Source: Thauera sp. JM12B12 | GTDB lineage: Bacteria > Pseudomonadota > Gammaproteobacteria > Burkholderiales > Rhodocyclaceae | Length of the DNA stretch: 64,000 nt | NCBI RefSeq assembly: GCF_039614725.1 | Contig: NZ_CP154859.1 | Span: 1,178,001 to 1,242,000, forward strand | Reading direction: 5' to 3' | Shown here: one piece after another, positions 52,413 through 62,840 of the stretch | Layout: every line of letters begins with the position of its first letter | How positions within the stretch are numbered: position 1 is the stretch's first letter | Notes under the pieces: generated by a model | Seen by the model: the letters and a program-made list of their open reading frames with translations, nothing else | What the model was told of the DNA's origin: nothing | Databases searched by the model: none | Position numbers and translations under genes: made by a program

Positions 52413-53735
52413 ATGAACATGACTCGTCCCTTTTTGCGAACCCGCCTCGCCCTCGCCGCCGGCCTGGTGGCGGCCACGCTTGCCCTGCCCGTCCATGCCG
52501 CGCCGCGCGCGGTCGAGGTCGACCGCATCGTCGCGGTCGTCAACAGTGAAGTGATCACGGCCCTGCAGTTGCGCGCCCGCGTCGAGCAGGCCAAGCGCCA
52601 GCTCGGCCGCCAGGGCGTCGAGCTCCCGCCCGAGGAGGTGTTGCAGCGCCAGCTGCTGGAGCGCCTGATCGTCGAGCGCGCTCAGGTGCAACTGGCTCAG
52701 GAGACCTCGCTGCGGGTCGATGACGCCACCCTCGAGCGTGCGATCGAGCGTGTCGCCGCCAACAACAAGCTCTCGGTGGAGCAGCTGCGTGCGGCGCTCG
52801 AGACCGATGGCGTGCCCTGGACGCGTTTTCGCGAGGAGATCCGCACCGAGATCCTCCTCACCCGTCTGCGCGAGCGCGAGGTGGATAGCCGCGTCGTCGT
52901 CACCGACGCCGAGATCGACAACTTCATCGCCAGCAATCCGGACGCCTTCTCCGGCCAGGAATTCGCCGTCTCCCACATCCTGCTGCGCACGCCCGAGGGT
53001 GCCTCGCCGCAGCAGGTCGAGGCCGTCGCCCGCCGCGCCGAGCAGGTGATGGCGCGTCTGCGTTCGGGAGAGGATTTCGCCCGCGTGGCGGCCGAAGTGT
53101 CCGACGCTCCCGACGGGCTGTCGGGCGGTGCGCTCGGCTGGCGTTCGCTGGACCGCCTGCCCGGCCTGTTCGCCGATGCGGTGCGCAACATGCAGCCGGG
53201 CCAGACCTCGCCGGTGCTGCGCAGCGCCGCCGGCCTGCACATCGTGCGCCTTGTCGACCGCCGGGGCGGGGGAGGCGAGACGATGCAGCAGCTCGAGCAG
53301 ACACGCGCGCGCCACATCCTGGTGAAGACTTCCGAGGTGCTGTCCGACGCCGACGCCGAGGCGCGGCTGCGGGCGATCCGCGAGCGCGTGGTCAATGGCG
53401 CCGACTTCGGCGAGCTGGCCAAGGCCAACTCGGCCGACCTCTCGGCGGCCAAGGGCGGGGATCTCGGCTGGCTGAATCCGGGCGATACGGTGCCCGAATT
53501 CGAGCGCGCGATGAACATGCTGCAGGCCGGGGAGGTCAGCCCGCCGGTGCGCTCGCCTTTCGGCTGGCATCTGATCCAGGTGCTCGAGCGCCGGGTGCAG
53601 GACGTCACCGACGAGCGCAAGCGCAACGCCGCCCGCCTGGCCCTGCGCGAGCGCAAGGCCGAGCAGGCCTACGAGGATTGGGTGCGCCAGCTGCGCGACA
53701 GCACCTACGTCGATTACCGCCTCGAGCGCGAATGA
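52413..53735 (+). CDS. surA: Periplasmic chaperone and peptidyl-prolyl isomerase SurA
   Basis: The 440-residue protein has a signal peptide (ending near VHAAPRA), a helical N-terminal domain containing [11 protein letters not shown], and two parvulin domains (about 170-270 and 285-385). A C-terminal helix follows ([25 protein letters not shown]). It chaperones outer-membrane proteins in the periplasm. It lies between lptD and pdxA, the conserved lptD-surA-pdxA-rsmA order. Its stop overlaps the pdxA start by 4 bases (ATGA). Confidence 0.95.
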   Translation: MNMTRPFLRTRLALAAGLVAATLALPVHAAPRAVEVDRIVAVVNSEVITALQLRARVEQAKRQLGRQGVELPPEEVLQRQLLERLIVERAQVQLAQETSLRVDDATLERAIERVAANNKLSVEQLRAALETDGVPWTRFREEIRTEILLTRLREREVDSRVVVTDAEIDNFIASNPDAFSGQEFAVSHILLRTPEGASPQQVEAVARRAEQVMARLRSGEDFARVAAEVSDAPDGLSGGALGWRSLDRLPGLFADAVRNMQPGQTSPVLRSAAGLHIVRLVDRRGGGGETMQQLEQTRARHILVKTSEVLSDADAEARLRAIRERVVNGADFGELAKANSADLSAAKGGDLGWLNPGDTVPEFERAMNMLQAGEVSPPVRSPFGWHLIQVLERRVQDVTDERKRNAARLALRERKAEQAYEDWVRQLRDSTYVDYRLERE

Positions 53736-54748
53736 GCCAGCCGGGCGACACGGCCCGCCCGGTGATCGCGATCACCAGCGGCGAGCCGGCGGGTATCGGT
53801 CCCGAGCTCTGCCTGCGCATCGCCGGTCGCGCCTGGCCGGCGCGGCTGGTCGTGCTCGCCGACATCGAGCTGCTGCGGGCGCGCGCCGTGCGCATAGGCT
53901 GCAACGCAGACATCCGCCTCTGGCAGCCGGATGCGATGCCGCCGGCGGGCACGATCGAGGTGCTGCATCAGCCGCTCGCGCGGGCGTCAGCGCCGGGCGT
54001 GCTCGACGCAGCCAACGGGCGCTACGTGCTCGCGCTGCTGGATCGCGCGATCGCGGGCTGCCGCAGCGGCGAATTCGCCGCCATGGTCACCGCGCCGGTG
54101 CACAAGGGTGTGATCTGCGAAGGCCTGGGGGCCGCCGAGACCATGCCCTTCACCGGCCACACCGAGTACCTCGCCGAGCACACCGGCACCCCGCGGGTGG
54201 TGATGATGCTCGTGGGCGGCGGGCTGCGCGTCGCACTCGCGACCACGCATCTCCCGCTTGCCGCGGTGCCGGCTGCGATCACGCCCGAGCTGCTCGAGCA
54301 GACGCTGCGCATCCTGCACACCGACCTCGTGCACCATTTCGGCCTGCGCGCGCCGCGTATCCTGGTCGCAGGGCTCAATCCGCACGCCGGCGAGGGTGGC
54401 CACATGGGGCGCGAGGAGATCGACGTCATCCTCCCGGTGCTCGAGCGCCTGCGCGCCGAAGGCATGCAGCTGATCGGCCCACTGCCTGCCGACACCCTCT
54501 TCGTCCCACACACGCTCGACAAGGGCGATGCGGTGCTGGCGATGTACCACGACCAGGGCCTGCCCGTGCTCAAGCACGCCAGCTTCGGCGGTGGCGTCAA
54601 TGTGACGCTCGGCCTGCCGATCATCCGCACCTCGGTCGACCACGGCACCGCGCTCGATCTTGCCGGCTCCGGCGAGGCCGATCCCGGCAGCCTGTTCGCG
54701 GCAATCGAGCTGGCGATCGCGATGGCGAGCACGCGCGCCGCATCCTGA
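53732..54748 (+). CDS. pdxA: 4-hydroxythreonine-4-phosphate dehydrogenase
   Basis: The 338-residue protein starts [25 protein letters not shown] and has the metal-binding His residues, first in [10 protein letters not shown], then ATTHLPL and CMYHDQG-like [11 protein letters not shown]. It oxidises 4-phosphohydroxy-threonine in pyridoxal-phosphate synthesis. Start coupled to surA. Confidence 0.95.
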   Translation: MSQPGDTARPVIAITSGEPAGIGPELCLRIAGRAWPARLVVLADIELLRARAVRIGCNADIRLWQPDAMPPAGTIEVLHQPLARASAPGVLDAANGRYVLALLDRAIAGCRSGEFAAMVTAPVHKGVICEGLGAAETMPFTGHTEYLAEHTGTPRVVMMLVGGGLRVALATTHLPLAAVPAAITPELLEQTLRILHTDLVHHFGLRAPRILVAGLNPHAGEGGHMGREEIDVILPVLERLRAEGMQLIGPLPADTLFVPHTLDKGDAVLAMYHDQGLPVLKHASFGGGVNVTLGLPIIRTSVDHGTALDLAGSGEADPGSLFAAIELAIAMASTRAAS

Positions 54749-54771
54749 GCCGGCGCGCGTCAAGGACCCAC

Positions 54772-55605
54772 ATGCACGACTTCGAGACCGATGGCCATCG
54801 CGCGCGCAAGCGCTTCGGCCAGAACTTTCTGTCCGACCCCAACATCATCCGCAAGATCATCGACGGCATCCGCCCGCAGCCGGGCGAGCTGATGGTCGAG
54901 ATCGGCCCCGGCCTGGGGGCGATGACCGCACCGCTGATCGAGCGCCTCGGCCACCTCCACGTCGTCGAGATCGACCGCGACCTCATCGCCCGCCTGCACG
55001 AGCGCTATACCCCCGCGCAGATCACGGTGCATGAGGGCGACGCGCTCAAGTTCGACTTCGGCAGCCTGTGCGGCGACGAGGGTGGGGGCGAGGGCGGCGG
55101 CGGGCAGGGCGGCCCGCGGCTGCGCATCGTCGGCAACCTGCCCTACAACATCTCTACGCCCATCCTCTTCCACCTCGCCGGCTTCGCCGACCAGGTCAAG
55201 GACATGACCTTCATGCTGCAGAAGGAGGTGGTGATGCGCATGGTGGCCGAGCCCGGCACCGAGGAGTACGGGCGGCTCTCGGTGATGCTGCAGTACCGTT
55301 TCCGCATGGGGCGCCTGTTCGACGTGCCGCCGGGCGCGTTCCGTCCAGCGCCGAAGGTGATGTCGAGCATCGTGCGCATGGCGCCGCTGCCGACGGATCA
55401 GCTGGGGGCGAAGGACGAGGAGTTGCTCGGTCGGATCGTTACCGCGGCGTTCGGCCAGCGGCGCAAGACCCTGCGCAACACGCTGCGTGCGTTCCTGGAC
55501 GAGGCCGATTTCGATGCCCTGCACATCGACCCCGGTCTGCGTGGCGAGAAGCTTTCGGTGGCGCAGTACGTCGCCATCGCCAACCACTGCGCCGTGCGCG
55601 GCTGA
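54772..55605 (+). CDS. rsmA: 16S rRNA dimethyladenosine transferase
   Basis: The 277-residue protein has the KsgA start [11 protein letters not shown], the SAM motif [10 protein letters not shown], the catalytic NLPYNIS and the C-terminal domain. It dimethylates two adjacent adenines near the 3' end of 16S rRNA. Residues 101-114 hold a Gly-rich insertion (about 14 residues, nine Gly or more) between the substrate-binding strand and NLPYN that is longer than usual for the family. A 23-base gap follows pdxA. Confidence 0.94.
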   Translation: MHDFETDGHRARKRFGQNFLSDPNIIRKIIDGIRPQPGELMVEIGPGLGAMTAPLIERLGHLHVVEIDRDLIARLHERYTPAQITVHEGDALKFDFGSLCGDEGGGEGGGGQGGPRLRIVGNLPYNISTPILFHLAGFADQVKDMTFMLQKEVVMRMVAEPGTEEYGRLSVMLQYRFRMGRLFDVPPGAFRPAPKVMSSIVRMAPLPTDQLGAKDEELLGRIVTAAFGQRRKTLRNTLRAFLDEADFDALHIDPGLRGEKLSVAQYVAIANHCAVRG

Positions 55606-55660
55606 AACAGGGTACGTCGGGCGCGGCCTCGCAGCCCGGACCGCGCCGCTGTTGGCGCAG

Positions 55661-55752
55661 CTGTCTGTGGGAGCGACAGTCTGTGGGAGCGGGCTTGCCC
55701 GCGAATGTCGCAAGAACAAGCGCCCCTTTCGCGGGCAAGCCCGCTCCCACAG
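55661..55752. repeat. REP-type palindromic repeat
   Basis: A perfect 25-bp inverted repeat (55681-55705 with 55728-55752), with a 22-nt loop, carries the core CTGTGGGAGCGGGCTTGCCC typical of REP elements of pseudomonads and relatives. A partial copy, CTGTGGGAGCG, at 55665-55675 sits inside its own short dyad (CTGTC/GACAG). The element lies between the convergent rsmA and DUF2892 genes, the usual site of REPs. It may act as a transcript end or mRNA 3' stabiliser. No REP transposase gene is in view. Confidence 0.8.
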
Positions 55753-55800
55753 TGCGCCCTCGGCTCGGCGGCGTGGCCGCCAGACCGGTAGCTGCGTTGC

Positions 55801-55992
55801 TTACTTCTTGCTCAGCGGGCAGGTGTTCATGCCGAACAGCGTGTAGGCCGGGCACCAGCCGAGCAGGCCGGTGGCGAGGGGGACGACGCCGATCCATGCC
55901 CACACCGGGCCGCCCATCAGCGCCCAGGCGATCAGTGCGATGCCGGCGAGGATGCGGATGATCTTGTCGATGCCGCCAACGTTGGTTTTCAT
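55801..55992 (-). CDS. DUF2892 (YgaP-like) small membrane protein
   Basis: The 63-residue protein has two hydrophobic helices (about 10-28 and 30-50) and ends in WCPAYTLFGMNTCPLSKK, with two Cys (C47, C58). It matches the DUF2892 domain fused to rhodaneses in YgaP. It probably inserts in the inner membrane. A CAGGAGA site precedes the ATG at 55992. A Crp/Fnr-type palindrome lies 61-76 bases upstream. Possible role in sulfur or redox stress is inferred from the domain context only. Confidence 0.8.
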   Translation of the reverse strand: MKTNVGGIDKIIRILAGIALIAWALMGGPVWAWIGVVPLATGLLGWCPAYTLFGMNTCPLSKK

Positions 55993-56052
55993 GGTGTTCT
56001 CCTGATGGGATGGAATGTGGGGCGATTTGATCACGGCCCTCGATCCATCGTC

Positions 56053-56068
56053 TGTAACCACGGTTACA
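56053..56068. promoter_or_regulatory. Crp/Fnr-type palindromic operator
   Basis: TGTAAC, four bases, GTTACA: a perfect 16-base dyad of Crp/Fnr architecture. A TCAAAT -10-like box on the minus strand at 56025-56030 places the dyad centre near -42, the class II activation position for the DUF2892 gene. The adjacent crp-like gene is the likely source of the protein. Confidence 0.65.
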
Positions 56069-56103
56069 CAGCGTTCCTGCCCTGGGCGATCGGCGCGCCG
56101 GTT

Positions 56104-56805
56104 TCAGCTGCGCGCCGAACCCTCGGCCGATAGCTTGCGCAGTCCGGCAGGGTCGAGGATCTCCACCTGCTCGCGCGCCAGCCGTACCAGCCCCTGGTCG
56201 GCAAAGTTCTTCAGCAGGCGACTGACGATCTCGCGCACGCTGCCGAGCTCGTCGGCGAGTTGCTGGTGGGTGGTGTGCACCAGCCGGCCCTTGCCGAGCA
56301 GCAGGGCTGCCAGGCGCTGATCGAGCTTGCGGAAGGCGACTTCCTCGATGAGCTGCATCAGGTCGGCGATGCGCTCGGCGAAGAGGTGGAAGACGAAGTC
56401 GCGGAACGGGCGCTCGGCCATCAGGTCGTCGAACGCCGCCTTGGGTAGCAGCATCAGCAGGGTGTCGGACTCGGTGACGCCGCGGGCGTTGTAGTCCTCG
56501 TGGCCGAGCAGGCAGGACGAGGAGATGATGCAGGTCTCGCCCGGGCCGACGCGGTACAGCGGCAGCTCGCGCCCGCTCGGTGCGCACTTGCTCACCCGCA
56601 CCGTGCCCTCGACCACGAAGGGGAAGCCCTCGCAGGCCTGGCGGTCATCGAACAGCATCGCGCCGGCAGGCACCCGCATCCAGCGGGCGCTGTGCAGCAG
56701 ACGGGCATGCCCTGGCGCAGTGAGCTCAGCGAGCACCGGATAACGGCTCTCCAGGCGCTCGGTCTCGGTCGTCGGCGCGGGGCCGGGGGCGGTATTCGAA
56801 CTCAT
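56104..56805 (-). CDS. Crp/Fnr-family transcriptional regulator
   Basis: The 233-residue protein has a cNMP-binding-like sensory barrel (about 30-140), a dimerisation helix and a C-terminal winged-helix with HTH (THQQLADELGSVREIVSRLLKNF). The recognition helix has the Glu-x-x-Ser-Arg type of FNR rather than the CRP one. There is no N-terminal Fe-S cysteine cluster as in FNR; three Cys (one in ACEGFP, two in CIISSSC) are inside the sensory domain, so it may respond to thiol or NO chemistry. The start at 56805 is preferred over 56853. It sits 40 bases from xth on the same strand. Confidence 0.85.
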   Translation of the reverse strand: MSSNTAPGPAPTTETERLESRYPVLAELTAPGHARLLHSARWMRVPAGAMLFDDRQACEGFPFVVEGTVRVSKCAPSGRELPLYRVGPGETCIISSSCLLGHEDYNARGVTESDTLLMLLPKAAFDDLMAERPFRDFVFHLFAERIADLMQLIEEVAFRKLDQRLAALLLGKGRLVHTTHQQLADELGSVREIVSRLLKNFADQGLVRLAREQVEILDPAGLRKLSAEGSARS

Positions 56806-56845
56806 CGGTGCATTGTCATTCGCGTTGCGACCGCAGGGCTCGCGC

Positions 56846-57619
56846 TCATGCACCGAGCGCCAGTTCCAGCACCACCGGTGCGTGATCGGACGGCCGCTCG
56901 AGCCGGCGCGGCGCCTTGTCGACCACGCAGCTGCGGCAGGCTTCGCGCAGCGCGGGCGACACCAGCAGGTGGTCGATGCGCAGGCCGAAGTTGCGGCGGA
57001 AGGCCATCATGCGGTAGTCCCACCACGAGAACGCGCGCTCGGGCTGCTCGAAGAGGCGGAAGGCGTCGATCAGGCCGAGGCCCTGCAGCGCGCGGAAGGC
57101 GGCGCGCTCGGGCTCGGACACGTGGATCTCGTCCTTCCAGTCGGGATGGGCGTCGCGGTCTTCCGGCGCGATGTTGAAGTCACCGGCCAGCACCAGGCGT
57201 TCGTGCGACTTGAGCTCCTCGTGCAGCCAGTCGGTCAGCGCGGCCAGCCAGCGCAGCTTGTACTCGAACTTGTCCGAGCCCACCGCCTGGCCGTTGGGAA
57301 AGTAGCCGCATACCACGCGCACACCGTCGAGGGTGGCGGCGATGATGCGCTTCTGCTCGTCCTCGAAGCCGGGGATGTTGCGCACCACGCTGGCCTCGTC
57401 GATCGGTTGCGGGCTCAGGATGGCGACGCCGTTGTAGGTCTTCTGGCCGATGAAGACGGCGTGGTAGCCGACGGCCTCCAGCTCGGCGACCGGGAAGGCC
57501 TTGTCCTCGAGCTTGAGTTCCTGCAGGCACAGGGCGTCGGGCTTGTTGGCCGCCAGCCAGTCGAGGACCTGGGGCAGGCGGACCTTCAGGGAATTGACGT
57601 TCCAGGTGGCGACCTTCAT
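56846..57619 (-). CDS. xth: Exodeoxyribonuclease III
   Basis: The 257-residue enzyme starts [15 protein letters not shown] and has the catalytic segments [29 protein letters not shown] and DHLLVS, ending with SDHAPV. It repairs abasic sites and 3' blocks. Its ATG overlaps the prlC stop by 4 bases. The prlC-xth-crp order suggests one operon. Confidence 0.95.
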   Translation of the reverse strand: MKVATWNVNSLKVRLPQVLDWLAANKPDALCLQELKLEDKAFPVAELEAVGYHAVFIGQKTYNGVAILSPQPIDEASVVRNIPGFEDEQKRIIAATLDGVRVVCGYFPNGQAVGSDKFEYKLRWLAALTDWLHEELKSHERLVLAGDFNIAPEDRDAHPDWKDEIHVSEPERAAFRALQGLGLIDAFRLFEQPERAFSWWDYRMMAFRRNFGLRIDHLLVSPALREACRSCVVDKAPRRLERPSDHAPVVLELALGA

Positions 57620-59712
57620 GCCTGCGCCACCATGCCGCTGTGGCGCAGCAGGGCGTCGACCCTGGGCTCGCGGCCGCGGAAGGCCTTGAAGGAGTCGAGC
57701 GCCGGGCGGCTGCCGCCTACGGCGAGGATCTCGCGCCAGAAGCGTTCGCCGGTCTCGGGGTCGAGCAGGCTGCCCCGGCCGGCGCCGGCTTCCTCGAAGG
57801 CGGCGAAGGCATCCGCCGACAGCACCTCGGCCCACTTGTAGCTGTAGTAGCCCGCCGCGTAGCCGCCGGCGAAGATGTGCGAGAAGCTGTGCGGGAAGCG
57901 GTGCCAGGCAGGCGGGATCATCACCGCCACTTCGCGGCGCACTTCGTCGAGCAGGGCCATCACGCGCTCGATCGGCACCGGGCCGGCGGAGGCATCCACC
58001 TCGCTGTGCAGGCGCAGGTCGAACATCGAGAACTCGAGCTGGCGCACGGTCTGCATGCCGCTCTGGAAGTTCTTGGCGGCGATCATCTTGTCGTAGAGCG
58101 CGCGCGGCAACGGCTCGCCGGTGTCGACATGCGCCGTCATGCCCTGCAGCACGTCCCACTCCCAGCAGAAGTTCTCCATGAACTGGCTGGGCAGCTCGAC
58201 CGCGTCCCACTCGACGCCGTGGATGCCGGACACCGCGAGCTCGTCCACCTGGGTGAGCAGGTGGTGCAGACCGTGGCCGCACTCGTGGAACAGCGTGAGC
58301 ACGTCGTCGTGGGTGAAGGTGGCGGGTTTGCCGCCGACCGGGCCGGGAAAGTTGCACACCAGGTAGGCCACCGGCGTGTCGCTGCCCCAGGTGTTGCGGT
58401 GGCGGCTGCGCGCCGAGTCCATCCACGCCCCGCCGCGCTTGGTGCTGCGCGCGTGCAGGTCGAGGTAGAAGTGGCCCACCAGCTCACCTTCCTTCTCGAT
58501 GCGGAAGAAGCGCACGTCCGGGTCCCACTTCGGCGCCTCGTCGGGGAGGATGTCGACCCGGTACAGCGCGCGGATCACGCCGAACAGGCCGTCGAGCACC
58601 TTGGGTTCGGGGAAGTACTGCTTCACCTCCTGGTCGGAGTAGGCGTAGCGCTGCTCGCGCAGCTTCTCGGAGGCGTAGGCGACGTCCCAGGGTTCGAGCG
58701 TGTCGAGGCCGAGCTCGGCCTTGGCGAAGGCCTTGAGCTCTTCCAGGTCCTTCTCGGCAAAGGGCTTGGCGCGCGCGGCGAGGTCGTGCAGGAAGCCGAG
58801 CACCTGCTGCGGCGTGTCGGCCATCTTGGGCACCAGCGAGACCTCGGCGTAGTTGCGGTAGCCGAGCATGCGCGCCTCCTCGTCGCGCAGCGCCAGGATG
58901 CGGCCGATCAGCGGGCCGTTGTCCAGTTCCGGCTTGCCGAGCTCGGAGGCGCGGGTGGCGTAGGCGCGGTACATGCGCGCGCGCAGCGCGCGGTCGTCGG
59001 CGTACTGCAGCACCGGCAGGTAGGCGGGCATTTGCAGGGTGAACTTCCAGCCCTCCTTGCCGTCGGCTTCGGCGGCGGCGCGCGCGGCCTGGCGGGCGTC
59101 GTCCGGGATCCCCGCAAGGCCGGCTTCATCGGCGACCCACTCGGCATGGGCGTTGGTGGCGTCGAGCAGGTTCTCGGAGAACTTGGCGGCGAGCTGGGAC
59201 TGCTCCTCCTGGATCTCCTGGAAGCGCGGCTTCTGTTCGTCGGGCAGCTCGGCCCCGGAGAGGCGGAAGTCGCGCAGGCCGTGTTCCAGAATGCGCTGGC
59301 GCACCGGCGACAAGGTGGCGAACTCCGGGCTGTCGTGCAGCGCCTTGTACTTCTGGAACAGCGCCAGGTTCTGCCCGACCTCGGCGTAGAAGCGCGAGAT
59401 CTCGGGCAGCATCGCGTTGTAGGCCTCGCGCCACTCCGGCACGTCCAGCACGCTGTGCAGGTGGCCGACGACGCCCCAGGCGCGCCCCAGGCGCTCGCCG
59501 GCCTCGTCCATCGGGCTGACGAAGCCGTCCCAGGTCGGGAGCGCAGGATCGGCGGTGAGGCGTTCGATCAGCGCCCGGTTCTCGTCGATCAGTCCGCGGA
59601 TGGCGGGTTCGACGTGTTCCGGCTTGATGTCGGCGAAGCGCGGCATGGCGCTGAAGTCGAGCAAGGGGTTGCGGGGCGGGGAGGCAGTCTTGGCTGGGGC
59701 GTTGTCTTGCAT
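57616..59712 (-). CDS. prlC: Oligopeptidase A
   Basis: The 698-residue zinc metallopeptidase has the HECGHG zinc site in [15 protein letters not shown] and the downstream Glu ligand in the [10 protein letters not shown] segment, M3 family. It degrades cytosolic oligopeptides and signal peptides. Alternative in-frame starts exist upstream, but [20 protein letters not shown] fits the family. Confidence 0.95.
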   Translation of the reverse strand: MQDNAPAKTASPPRNPLLDFSAMPRFADIKPEHVEPAIRGLIDENRALIERLTADPALPTWDGFVSPMDEAGERLGRAWGVVGHLHSVLDVPEWREAYNAMLPEISRFYAEVGQNLALFQKYKALHDSPEFATLSPVRQRILEHGLRDFRLSGAELPDEQKPRFQEIQEEQSQLAAKFSENLLDATNAHAEWVADEAGLAGIPDDARQAARAAAEADGKEGWKFTLQMPAYLPVLQYADDRALRARMYRAYATRASELGKPELDNGPLIGRILALRDEEARMLGYRNYAEVSLVPKMADTPQQVLGFLHDLAARAKPFAEKDLEELKAFAKAELGLDTLEPWDVAYASEKLREQRYAYSDQEVKQYFPEPKVLDGLFGVIRALYRVDILPDEAPKWDPDVRFFRIEKEGELVGHFYLDLHARSTKRGGAWMDSARSRHRNTWGSDTPVAYLVCNFPGPVGGKPATFTHDDVLTLFHECGHGLHHLLTQVDELAVSGIHGVEWDAVELPSQFMENFCWEWDVLQGMTAHVDTGEPLPRALYDKMIAAKNFQSGMQTVRQLEFSMFDLRLHSEVDASAGPVPIERVMALLDEVRREVAVMIPPAWHRFPHSFSHIFAGGYAAGYYSYKWAEVLSADAFAAFEEAGAGRGSLLDPETGERFWREILAVGGSRPALDSFKAFRGREPRVDALLRHSGMVAQA

Positions 59713-59766
59713 CTTCAACCTTGTGTGTTCGATCCGGGAGGCCTGGGCAAGGCGGCTATTCTGCCG

Positions 59767-59803
59767 CAAAAAAGACGGCGGGCGCCGCATCGGGCGCCCG
59801 CCG
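59767..59803 (-). terminator. Terminator of the DUF2189 gene (minus strand)
   Basis: An 11-bp GC-rich stem (59776-59786 with 59793-59803), followed on the minus strand by TC and a run of six T (plus-strand A run at 59768-59773). It closes the DUF2189 transcript and isolates prlC. Confidence 0.85.
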
Positions 59804-59821
59804 CCATGGGTTTGCTGGTCT

Positions 59822-60595
59822 TCAGCGCACGAGGTCGCGGTACGCATGCCAGGTGGCGTGACCCACCAGCGGCAGCAGGATCACCATGCCGATCATCATG
59901 CTCGCGAAGCCGATGCCGATCAGGGCGACGATCAATACCGCCCACAGCACCATCGCGTCGAAGTTGGTCTGCACCGCGCGCAGGCTGGTCATGGCCGCGG
60001 TGACGGTGTCGGTCTCGCGATCCATCACCATCGGGATCGCGATCGCCGACAGCGAGAACACCACGAGCGCGAGCACGCCACCGACGATCACGTAGGCCGC
60101 GACGAAGTACAGGTTGTCGCCGGCGCTCAGGACGCCGCTGACGAAGTTCGTCACGTTGCTGATCTCGCCCCGGTAGAAGAGGGCGAACATGATTGCAGAG
60201 ATGCGCTCCCAGCCCACCAGCGCAATCGCGAGGAAGGCACCGAACATCGCGAGCGTGTCGGCGTTGCGGGCCAGGCCGCGCAAGGAACCGAAGAAGGAGG
60301 TTTTCTCCCCTTTCTCGTGGCGGCGCGAGATCTCGTACAGACCGGCGGCGGCGATCGGTCCGATCAGCATGAAGCCCGAGATGGCCGCCATGAACAGGTA
60401 GGGCTTGTCCGCAGCGTAGGACAGGATCGCGTAACCGATGGCGGCAAGAATCACCCCGTACGACAGACTCGCGCCGAGGTTGTCACGCATGTCGTCCCAG
60501 CCCATGCGCAGCCACTGCAGCGGACGGTCGGTTCCGATCGAACGGATGTGGGGCAGGTTGAAGTGCCGGTCCATTGAATCGTAGGGCTTGTCCAT
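59822..60595 (-). CDS. DUF2189 integral membrane protein
   Basis: The 257-residue protein has a hydrophilic 35-residue N-terminal part and six hydrophobic helices. It matches the DUF2189 family, found next to respiratory genes in some proteobacteria, but with no known function. The start is taken at MDKPYDSMDRHF (60595); an upstream ATG adds 21 charged residues. It has its own terminator. The 289 bases up to purC contain the purC terminator and otherwise no gene. Confidence 0.85.
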   Translation of the reverse strand: MDKPYDSMDRHFNLPHIRSIGTDRPLQWLRMGWDDMRDNLGASLSYGVILAAIGYAILSYAADKPYLFMAAISGFMLIGPIAAAGLYEISRRHEKGEKTSFFGSLRGLARNADTLAMFGAFLAIALVGWERISAIMFALFYRGEISNVTNFVSGVLSAGDNLYFVAAYVIVGGVLALVVFSLSAIAIPMVMDRETDTVTAAMTSLRAVQTNFDAMVLWAVLIVALIGIGFASMMIGMVILLPLVGHATWHAYRDLVR

Positions 60596-60820
60596 GATCG
60601 TCTCCGCCTGTCTGTCGTTATGTTTGCCGGGGCGCGGCGCGTTCGCGCACGACGACACAGCGCCAAGGCTGCCGTCGTCGCGTTCTTAGAATAGGACAGG
60701 GGCAAAGAGTTCGCGAATGAGAGTGGTTCCTGTTCGAATAGGCTACGGCTATCGGCTCTGCCTCGAGCGGTGCGCGCCCGACAAGCTGACAGAACGATGC
60801 CGGGGGCCGGAGTCTCCCGG

Positions 60821-60857
60821 AAAAAGCGAAGGGGCGCCTCGCGGACGCCCCTTCGCT
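60821..60857 (-). terminator. Terminator of purC (minus strand)
   Basis: A 12-bp perfect stem (60825-60836 with 60846-60857), 9-nt loop, followed on the minus strand by a T run (plus A run at 60821-60825). Confidence 0.9.
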
Positions 60858-60884
60858 CTGCCCCGGCTGGCCCGAGTGCGCGCT

Positions 60885-61820
60885 TCAGGCCAGCTTCTTG
60901 CCGGTCAGGCGTTCGTAGGCCTCGCGGTACTTGGCCGCGGTGCGCTCGATGACCTCTGTGGGCAGGCGGGGTCCGGGCGCGGTCTTGTTCCAGTCGAGCG
61001 TCTCGAGGTAGTCGCGCACGAACTGCTTGTCGAAGGACGGCGGGCTGATGCCTTCGCGATAGCTGTCGGCGGGCCAGAAGCGCGAGGAGTCGGGGGTGAG
61101 CGCCTCGTCGATCAGGTGCAGCGTGCCGCTGCCGTCGATGCCGAACTCGAACTTGGTGTCGGCGATGATGATGCCGCGGCCGGCGGCGTAGTCGGCCGCC
61201 TGCGAGTAAAGCGCGATCGCTGCGGTACGCGCTTCCTCGGCGAGCTGGGCGCCGGTCTTGCCGGTGCCCGCGAGTGCCTCCGCGAGCAGCATGTCGCAGC
61301 GCGCCTGGGCCTGCTCGAAGGAGATGTTCTCGTCGTGCTCGCCCATCTCGGCCTTGGAGGACGGCGTGAAGATCGGCGCCGGCAGCCTGGCTGCCTGCTG
61401 CAGACCGGCGGGCAGCGCGATGCCGCAGATGGCGCCGGTGGCCTGATAGTCCTTCCAGCCCGAGCCGATCACGTAGCCGCGCACCACCGCCTCGATCGGC
61501 AGCGGCTTCAGGCGCTTGACCACCAGCGCGCGCCCGCGCACCTGGTCGCGCTCGTCGGCGGCCACCACGGACTCGGGGTCGATGCCGGTGAGCTGGTTCG
61601 GCAGGATGTGGGCCAGCCTGTCGAACCAGAAGTTGGCCAGCGCCACCAGCACGCGGCCCTTGTCCGGGATCGGGTCGGGCAGGATCACGTCGAAGGCCGA
61701 CAGGCGATCGCTGGTCACGATCAGCAGCTTTTCGTCGTCGACGGCGTAGATGTCGCGCACCTTGCCGCGACCGAGCAGCGGCAGGCTCTTGATGGAAGTC
61801 TCGAAAATGGGCGTCGCCAC
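60885..61820 (-). CDS. purC: SAICAR synthetase
   Basis: The 311-residue enzyme starts at a GTG (Met-Ala-Thr-Pro-Ile-Phe-Glu-Thr-Ser), with GAGG 8 bases upstream and a TATAAT 32 bases before it. The ATP-binding GRGKVRDIY, the [14 protein letters not shown] and the [10 protein letters not shown] segments are family signatures. It joins aspartate to CAIR in purine synthesis. It is alone, not linked to purH-purD. Confidence 0.95.
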   Translation of the reverse strand: MATPIFETSIKSLPLLGRGKVRDIYAVDDEKLLIVTSDRLSAFDVILPDPIPDKGRVLVALANFWFDRLAHILPNQLTGIDPESVVAADERDQVRGRALVVKRLKPLPIEAVVRGYVIGSGWKDYQATGAICGIALPAGLQQAARLPAPIFTPSSKAEMGEHDENISFEQAQARCDMLLAEALAGTGKTGAQLAEEARTAAIALYSQAADYAAGRGIIIADTKFEFGIDGSGTLHLIDEALTPDSSRFWPADSYREGISPPSFDKQFVRDYLETLDWNKTAPGPRLPTEVIERTAAKYREAYERLTGKKLA

Positions 61821-61851
61821 GGTGGGGCCTCGGGTTGCTGGCAAAGCCGGG

Positions 61852-61857
61852 ATTATA
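61852..61857 (-). promoter_or_regulatory. Candidate -10 box of purC
   Basis: A perfect TATAAT on the minus strand (61857 down to 61852). The -35 match at 17 bases is poor, so strength is uncertain. The remaining gap to the dioxygenase gene shows no other feature. Confidence 0.5.
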
Positions 61858-62009
61858 GGGGAGGGGCGCGCGGTTTCGGAGCCGTGGCGGCGCACAAGCG
61901 CGTGCGTGGATCGGCGGCCCGTGTGAATCCGCATAAGGCCCGCGGGGGTGACGCCTGTGATCGTGTCCTTGATGGCGTACAAATGCGCGCCCGGGCCTCC
62001 GGATCGGCC

Positions 62010-62687
62010 TCAGGCCGTATGCGCCTCGAAGAGTCCCGCAAGCACCGGCGACAGCACGAAGTCGAACTCCGCCGCCAGCTTCGCGACCGGGTCTTCCACC
62101 GGGACGAAGTCCGCGAGCAGCAGCGGGCGCAGCGCCTCGGGTACGCGCATGAAGAGGTCGTCGCGGTCGTTGAGCCGCTCGCCGGCCACATAGATCTGGG
62201 TGACGAAGGGGCGGTCGGCCTCCTGGAACACTGCGGCGTGGATGTGCGGCGTGCGCCCCGGGTAGGGCACCGGGCGGATGGTGCGGAAGCGGTAGCGCCC
62301 TTCGGCATCGGTGACGGTGTGGCCGAAGCCCTGGAAGTTCGGGTCTTCGTCGAGACCACCACGATCGCGTGGGTGGCGGTAGCGGCCGTTGGCGTCGCAT
62401 TGCCAGATCTCCACCCGCAGCCCGGCGAGCGGCCTGCCGTCGATGTCGAGCACCCGGCCCGACAGGTCAGCGATCTGCCCGTTGGCGCGGCCGCTGCCGC
62501 CCTCGACCTGGGTGAGGTCGTTGTCCTTGTGCAGCGGCGGGGTGACCGGGTAGAAGGGGCCGAGCATCTGGCTCGGCGTGAGTGCGCGTTGCGCGGCGGT
62601 GACCGGCGCGGCCAGCAACAGCGCGCCGCTGCCAAAGACGAGCCGGCGGCGTCGCGCGGACTGTGGCGATCTCGGCTGTTCGGACAT
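62010..62687 (-). CDS. Exported intradiol ring-cleavage dioxygenase-like protein
   Basis: The 225-residue protein has a Tat-like signal (SARRRRLVFGSG, then a hydrophobic stretch to about 31). The intradiol dioxygenase beta-fold follows with the Fe(III) ligands Y103, Y142, H148 and H150 (spacing YPGRTPHIH). It resembles protocatechuate 3,4-dioxygenase beta-like proteins but is exported. Substrate unknown. It is divergent from the nitroreductase-like gene, sharing a 153-base promoter region. Start by AGGAG 8 bases upstream. Confidence 0.82.
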   Translation of the reverse strand: MSEQPRSPQSARRRRLVFGSGALLLAAPVTAAQRALTPSQMLGPFYPVTPPLHKDNDLTQVEGGSGRANGQIADLSGRVLDIDGRPLAGLRVEIWQCDANGRYRHPRDRGGLDEDPNFQGFGHTVTDAEGRYRFRTIRPVPYPGRTPHIHAAVFQEADRPFVTQIYVAGERLNDRDDLFMRVPEALRPLLLADFVPVEDPVAKLAAEFDFVLSPVLAGLFEAHTA

Positions 62688-62840
62688 GTACGCGCTCCTT
62701 TCGATGCGGGTACTGCGCGGACCACGCCAGCGCCTTTCGGTTCCGTCGTGCGCTTGCGGCGCGCATGATCGAGTCCTCGCGCAGGGCTGCCGTTCTCCCG
62801 TGTCGCCGAGACATGCCCCGCCACGCACAGGAGCCTGATC

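Noticed and set aside
55661..55752. CRISPR repeat.
   Set aside because: There is one palindrome plus a partial copy, with no regularly spaced repeats or cas genes; the core matches REP elements.
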